A stretch of 33,917 nt of DNA from Leucobacter salsicius M1-8. Its GTDB lineage: Bacteria > Actinomycetota > Actinomycetes > Actinomycetales > Microbacteriaceae. Below, in pieces: positions 31,629 through 33,917 of this stretch; within the stretch, counting starts at the first letter, position 1, and each line of letters starts with the position of its first letter. A program made the position numbers and the translations under genes. Location of the stretch: positions 1 through 33,917 of the forward strand of contig NZ_AOCN01000021.1 of assembly GCF_000350525.1 (NCBI RefSeq), read 5' to 3'. The notes beneath the pieces are model-generated. The model was given only the letters and a program-made list of their open reading frames with translations. It made no database searches and was not told the DNA's origin.

Positions 31629-31829
31629 CTAAGCTACCTCCGCAAACGCTGCCTCGACGTACTTCTCGATGTCGGACATTCTGAACATCCGACGACCGCC
31701 GATGAGTGCGCTCTTCGGTGCGGTGCCGGTGTGGATCATCCACCGCATCTGCGCCTCACTCTTACGAAGCATCTCTGCTGTCTCCTTCACGGTGAGCAGC
31801 GAGATCGCTACGGCTATTTGTGCGGTCAT
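31629..31829 (-). CDS. AlpA/excisionase-like HTH protein
   Basis: 66 residues. SLLTVKETAEMLRKSEAQMR, then WMIHTGTAPKSALIGGRRMF and RMSDIEKYVEAA make the MerR-like winged HTH found in excisionases and AlpA-type regulators. The ATG at 31829 has AAGGAGG six bases upstream; an earlier frame start at 31967 crosses the promoter. First gene of the leftward operon, divergent from the repressor. In satellites this position is taken by a regulator that also promotes excision. Confidence 0.8.
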   Translation of the reverse strand: MTAQIAVAISLLTVKETAEMLRKSEAQMRWMIHTGTAPKSALIGGRRMFRMSDIEKYVEAAFAEVA

Positions 31830-31842
31830 TTTTCCTCCTTGT

Positions 31843-31860
31843 GTGTTCGAGCTTGAACAC
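31843..31860. promoter_or_regulatory. imperfect palindrome in the excisionase leader
   Basis: GTGTTC-GAGCTT-GAACAC has 6-bp perfect arms and one mismatched pair inside. It lies between the leftward promoter and the excisionase start and could be an operator. Confidence 0.5.
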
Positions 31861-31863
31861 GTC

Positions 31864-31895
31864 TCAGCATAATGCTGAAATGTGTTGGGTGTCAA
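31864..31895 (-). promoter_or_regulatory. leftward early promoter with operator palindrome
   Basis: On the minus strand TTGACA (31890-31895, perfect -35) and TATGCT (31866-31871) are 18 bp apart. The -10 box lies inside the perfect palindrome TCAGCAT-A-ATGCTGA (31864-31878), so a bound repressor would block it. This is the likely lysis/lysogeny-type switch of the element. Confidence 0.7.
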
Positions 31896-31920
31896 TGCGG
31901 GCGTGTGGGATAGTTGTTTC

Positions 31921-32574
31921 ATGTCGGAAGCAGAGTCACTTGATCTCACTGAATCGATTGATGCCAATATCGGGGCGAACGTGAAGAAGGCTCGTGAGCG
32001 GCTGGGGTTGTCACAATCGGAAGTTGCCCGCCTTGCCCACGACTCAGGGATGACGGGGTTTCATCAAACGACAATCGCCAGGATTGAAAAGGGCGCGAGA
32101 TCGCTCAAGGCAGCTGAAGCGGTAGCGCTGGCCAGGATCCTGGAAACGTCCATTGAATACCTTGCTGAGTCGGCTGAGACTGCCAGGCTTCGCGGGTTCT
32201 TTATCTCGCTTCGGGAGCGTAGGGCGGCGTTCGACGAGGCCTTAAGTGGTCTGATTGATCATCGGCTTTGGGTCGCGCGAAACCTGGATAATTGGCTGCC
32301 CTATGGGCCAGAGGGGATGGTGCCGATCGCCGAACTAATGAAGGCGAACGTTGATCTCGGCTTATATGAAGTTCTCGAAGAAGTGCTAGTCAATTCAGAC
32401 CCGGTTGAGCGTTTCGAGCTAATCCTAAGCAGGAAGCTTCGGGAGATAAGAGTTCTTCACAAGGGGGAAGCCGTACTTCAGAAACCCAGCCCAAAGCAGC
32501 GTGAGCAGTACATGGTCGAAGACTTGATTGAGCAAGTTGAAGGCAAAGATGGCGAGCATCCAGAAACGCCCTAG
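31921..32574 (+). CDS. XRE-family repressor (master regulator of the element)
   Basis: 217 residues from the ATG at 31921. The helix-turn-helix is at about residues 17-75: NVKKARERLGLSQSEVARLA, then GFHQTTIARIEKGARSLKAA. A long helical C-terminal half (RLRGFFISLRERRAAFDEAL, then SRKLREIRVLHKGEAVLQKP) has no LexA-type Ser-Lys protease signature, so release from DNA probably needs another signal, such as a helper-phage protein as in satellites. An earlier frame start at 31882 crosses the operator palindromes. The ATG is close to a weak -10 (GATAGT), so it may be leaderless. It overlaps the integrase gene by 26 bp. Confidence 0.85.
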   Translation: MSEAESLDLTESIDANIGANVKKARERLGLSQSEVARLAHDSGMTGFHQTTIARIEKGARSLKAAEAVALARILETSIEYLAESAETARLRGFFISLRERRAAFDEALSGLIDHRLWVARNLDNWLPYGPEGMVPIAELMKANVDLGLYEVLEEVLVNSDPVERFELILSRKLREIRVLHKGEAVLQKPSPKQREQYMVEDLIEQVEGKDGEHPETP

Positions 32575-33625
32575 CGGTGTCTACCGGGCCCGTTATCGAG
32601 ACCCTGACGGCAAAGAACATTCGCGTCACTTCAAGCGGAAGATCGACGCCCAGAAGTGGTTGAAGGAGGTTAGCGCCTCGATCGTCACCGGCCAGTACGT
32701 CGACCCCAAAGCAGGGGAGATCTCCTTTGAGGACTACTTTAAGAAGTGGGAGACGCGGCAGATCTGGGCACCGGCGACTCGTCGTAACGCGAGGAACGCG
32801 GTAGCCCGCTGCACCTTCAAAGATGCGAAGCTCAAGTCGATCAGGAAAGCCGACGTCGAAGAGTTCGTAAAACACCTGCACGACGAAGGGCTTGCTGCGT
32901 CGTCGATCAAGACGATCATGCGGATCGTTCAGATGATCCTGAAGTCAGCGACCGAAGATCGTATGATCGCCGTTGATCCTGCGGTCGGGGTGAAGCTGCC
33001 CAGGGTGTCGCGCGCCAAGGAAATGGTGCTGCCCAGTGTTGAAGAAGTGGGGGCTCTTATCAACGCGGCAGACCGTCCGCTGAAGCTCTTGATCGCACTG
33101 TGTGCGTTCGCGGGCCTACGCCGTGGTGAAGCTATCGCCGTGCAGCTGGGGGACTTCGACTTTGAAACCCAGACGCTCAACGTGCAGCGGCAGGTGAGAT
33201 CGGCAGAAGGTGGCGGCAGTGAATACGAAGCGCCTAAGCATGACAGCGGCCGCGTCGTGTACCTGCCGAAGCCGCTGCTCGATCTTGTCACTGACCACGT
33301 CGAGAACTGGGGATTGCGTGGGCCCGACAAGTGGTTGTTCGCTTTGACCCCAGCGGGGCCGGGTCGCGGGTATCTTGAACCGCAGTGGCGCGAGCTGAAG
33401 AAAGAGGCCGGCCACGATGATCTGCGCCAGCATGATCTTCGCCACTTCTACGCTTCGGGGCTGATCGCTTCAGGGTGTGATGTCGTGACCGTGCAGCGCG
33501 CTTTGGGCCACTCGGCGGCATCTATTACGCTGGACATATATAGCCACCTTTGGAAGTCCGCAGAAGACCTTACTCGAGGTGCTGCAGCGGGGCTCATGGG
33601 TGAAGCAAATATCAAGGTGGGATAG
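32549..33625 (+). CDS. int: tyrosine recombinase / integrase
   Basis: 358 residues. The N-terminal arm-binding domain (MASIQKRPSGVYRARYRDPD) is followed by a SAM-like core-binding domain (about 65-150). The catalytic domain has Arg near 190 (AGLRRGEA), HDLRH around 295 with His and Arg, LGHSAASIT with His near 321, and the nucleophile Tyr331 (LDIYSH). It joins element and host DNA at the purH 3' end. The ATG at 32549 is chosen over a TTG at 32528. It is translated from within the repressor gene end, so both come from one transcript. Confidence 0.95.
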   Translation: MASIQKRPSGVYRARYRDPDGKEHSRHFKRKIDAQKWLKEVSASIVTGQYVDPKAGEISFEDYFKKWETRQIWAPATRRNARNAVARCTFKDAKLKSIRKADVEEFVKHLHDEGLAASSIKTIMRIVQMILKSATEDRMIAVDPAVGVKLPRVSRAKEMVLPSVEEVGALINAADRPLKLLIALCAFAGLRRGEAIAVQLGDFDFETQTLNVQRQVRSAEGGGSEYEAPKHDSGRVVYLPKPLLDLVTDHVENWGLRGPDKWLFALTPAGPGRGYLEPQWRELKKEAGHDDLRQHDLRHFYASGLIASGCDVVTVQRALGHSAASITLDIYSHLWKSAEDLTRGAAAGLMGEANIKVG

Positions 33626-33628
33626 CTC

Positions 33629-33649
33629 TTGCGGACTGTGCGCGGACTG
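33629..33649. repeat. integrase arm-type repeats, right side
   Basis: TTGCGGACTG (33629-33638) and GCGCGGACTG (33640-33649) repeat the motif seen at 19371-19401. They begin three bases after the integrase stop and lie 36 bp inside the right core site. Confidence 0.65.
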
Positions 33650-33684
33650 ACCTTGATCTAGCCGCATGTTTTCAAGGGTTATGC

Positions 33685-33699
33685 CACTACTTCCACTAG
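33685..33699 (+). repeat. attR core
   Basis: CACTACTTCCACTAG matches the purH end at 14 of 15 positions. It is read in frame as HYFH-stop, like the purH terminus HFFH-stop. Confidence 0.65.
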
Positions 33700-33708
33700 G
33701 CGCTGAGG

Positions 33709-33724
33709 GGCCGGTGCTCCGGCC
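33709..33724. repeat. GC-rich hairpin after attR
   Basis: GGCCGG-TGCT-CCGGCC, a perfect 6-bp stem, nine bases beyond the right core. It lies in host sequence, presumably once just downstream of purH. Confidence 0.55.
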
Positions 33725-33737
33725 ATCCATGCGACTG

Positions 33738-33782
33738 CAGCTCACCCCCGAGAACCCTGGTTTCTCAGGGGTGAGCTGTTTT
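33738..33782 (+). terminator. strong terminator right of the element
   Basis: CAGCTCACCCC (33738-33748) pairs with GGGGTGAGCTG (33768-33778), extended by GAGAA with TTCTC, and TTTT follows. It is probably the original host terminator of purH before the element inserted. Confidence 0.85.
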
Positions 33783-33863
33783 GGTGAGGTGGGGTGTTTT
33801 GGTGAGGTGGGGTGTTTTGGTGAGGTGGGTGTTTGGTGAGGTGGGTGTTTGGTGAGGTGGGTG
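33779..33863. repeat. tandem repeat, five units of 16-18 bp
   Basis: Units TTTTGGTGAGGTGGGGTG (two of 18 bp), then one of 17 bp and two of 16 bp with shortened T and G runs. It begins at the terminator's T run and ends 16 bp before the stop of the next minus-strand gene. No spacers, so it is not CRISPR. Confidence 0.9.
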
Positions 33864-33879
33864 GTGCGGGCGTGCGCCG

Positions 33880-33917
33880 CTACGCGACGCCGAGGGCGGC
33901 ATATCGGTACACGAGCG
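33880..33917 (-). CDS. end of a minus-strand gene (partial)
   Basis: Read on the minus strand the last codons are LVYRYAALGVA followed by TAG at 33880-33882. The frame is open to the window edge but only 12 codons are visible. It converges on purH with the terminator and tandem repeat between. Product unknown. Confidence 0.35.
   Translation of the reverse strand, partial: LVYRYAALGVA

Larger units (their letters stand above)
19251..33699. mobile_element. integrated phage-satellite-like element (PICI-like), about 14.4 kb
   Basis: The limits are the direct repeat at the purH 3' end (19251-19265) and its copy after the integrase (33685-33699). Contents from the right: tyrosine integrase, XRE repressor, divergent excisionase operon, RepA-like ATPase with a repeat field, WhiB, coiled-coil protein, TerS, tape-measure protein, DUF3800, zinc ribbons, lipoprotein. 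No large terminase, portal, capsid, major tail, holin or lysin gene is present, so it cannot form particles alone. The gene order and size match phage-inducible chromosomal islands; a deleted prophage is the alternative. Confidence 0.75.

Noticed and set aside
33779..33863. Possible CRISPR array
   Set aside because: The repeats are directly adjacent, without unique spacers, and no cas genes are near.

Overview
This window comes from a high-GC Gram-positive actinobacterium, most likely a member of the Microbacteriaceae; a Leucobacter-like genus is a guess. The evidence is the DUF222 endonuclease-like gene, the actinobacterial gene order pcrA - sucC - sucD - perM - purN - purH (the same order as in mycobacteria), TANNNT-type -10 boxes very close to start codons, and a WhiB gene.

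Host part, 1-19265. A DUF222/HNH-type gene runs off the left edge. A type I L-asparaginase diverges from pcrA. After a perfect bidirectional terminator come a TetR regulator and, divergent from it, two overlapping membrane GGDEF genes. Then follow sucC-sucD (succinyl-CoA synthetase), a MetE-like protein, perM (DUF6350), and a TPP-riboswitch-controlled thiamine transporter (thiB-thiP). The transporter is followed by a kinase-like P-loop protein where ThiQ would be expected. purN and purH end this part. Compared with the conserved backbone, the TetR/GGDEF, MetE-like and thiamine genes are insertions.

Integrated element, about 19251-33699 (14.4 kb). A short imperfect direct repeat, formed by the last codons and stop of purH, bounds an element that is visibly less GC-rich than the host. 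At its right end are a tyrosine recombinase and an XRE repressor. Divergent from the repressor is a long leftward operon: a small HTH excisionase, several small proteins, a RepA-like AAA ATPase, a dense GTTCC/GGAAC repeat field resembling an iteron origin, and WhiB. A late block follows: a coiled-coil protein, a small terminase subunit, small unknown proteins and a tail tape-measure protein. At the left end lie a 43-residue basic protein, a DUF3800 protein, two overlapping zinc-ribbon microproteins and a lipoprotein. I find no large terminase, portal, capsid, protease, major tail protein, holin or lysin. The layout (int, divergent repressor/excisionase, Rep plus iterons, TerS without TerL, cargo at the end) is that of a phage-inducible chromosomal island, a phage satellite. 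Its own tape-measure gene makes it unusual. A prophage reduced by deletion is the main alternative.

Right flank, 33700-33917. A hairpin, a strong terminator, a five-copy 16-18 bp tandem repeat and the last codons of a minus-strand gene lie here.
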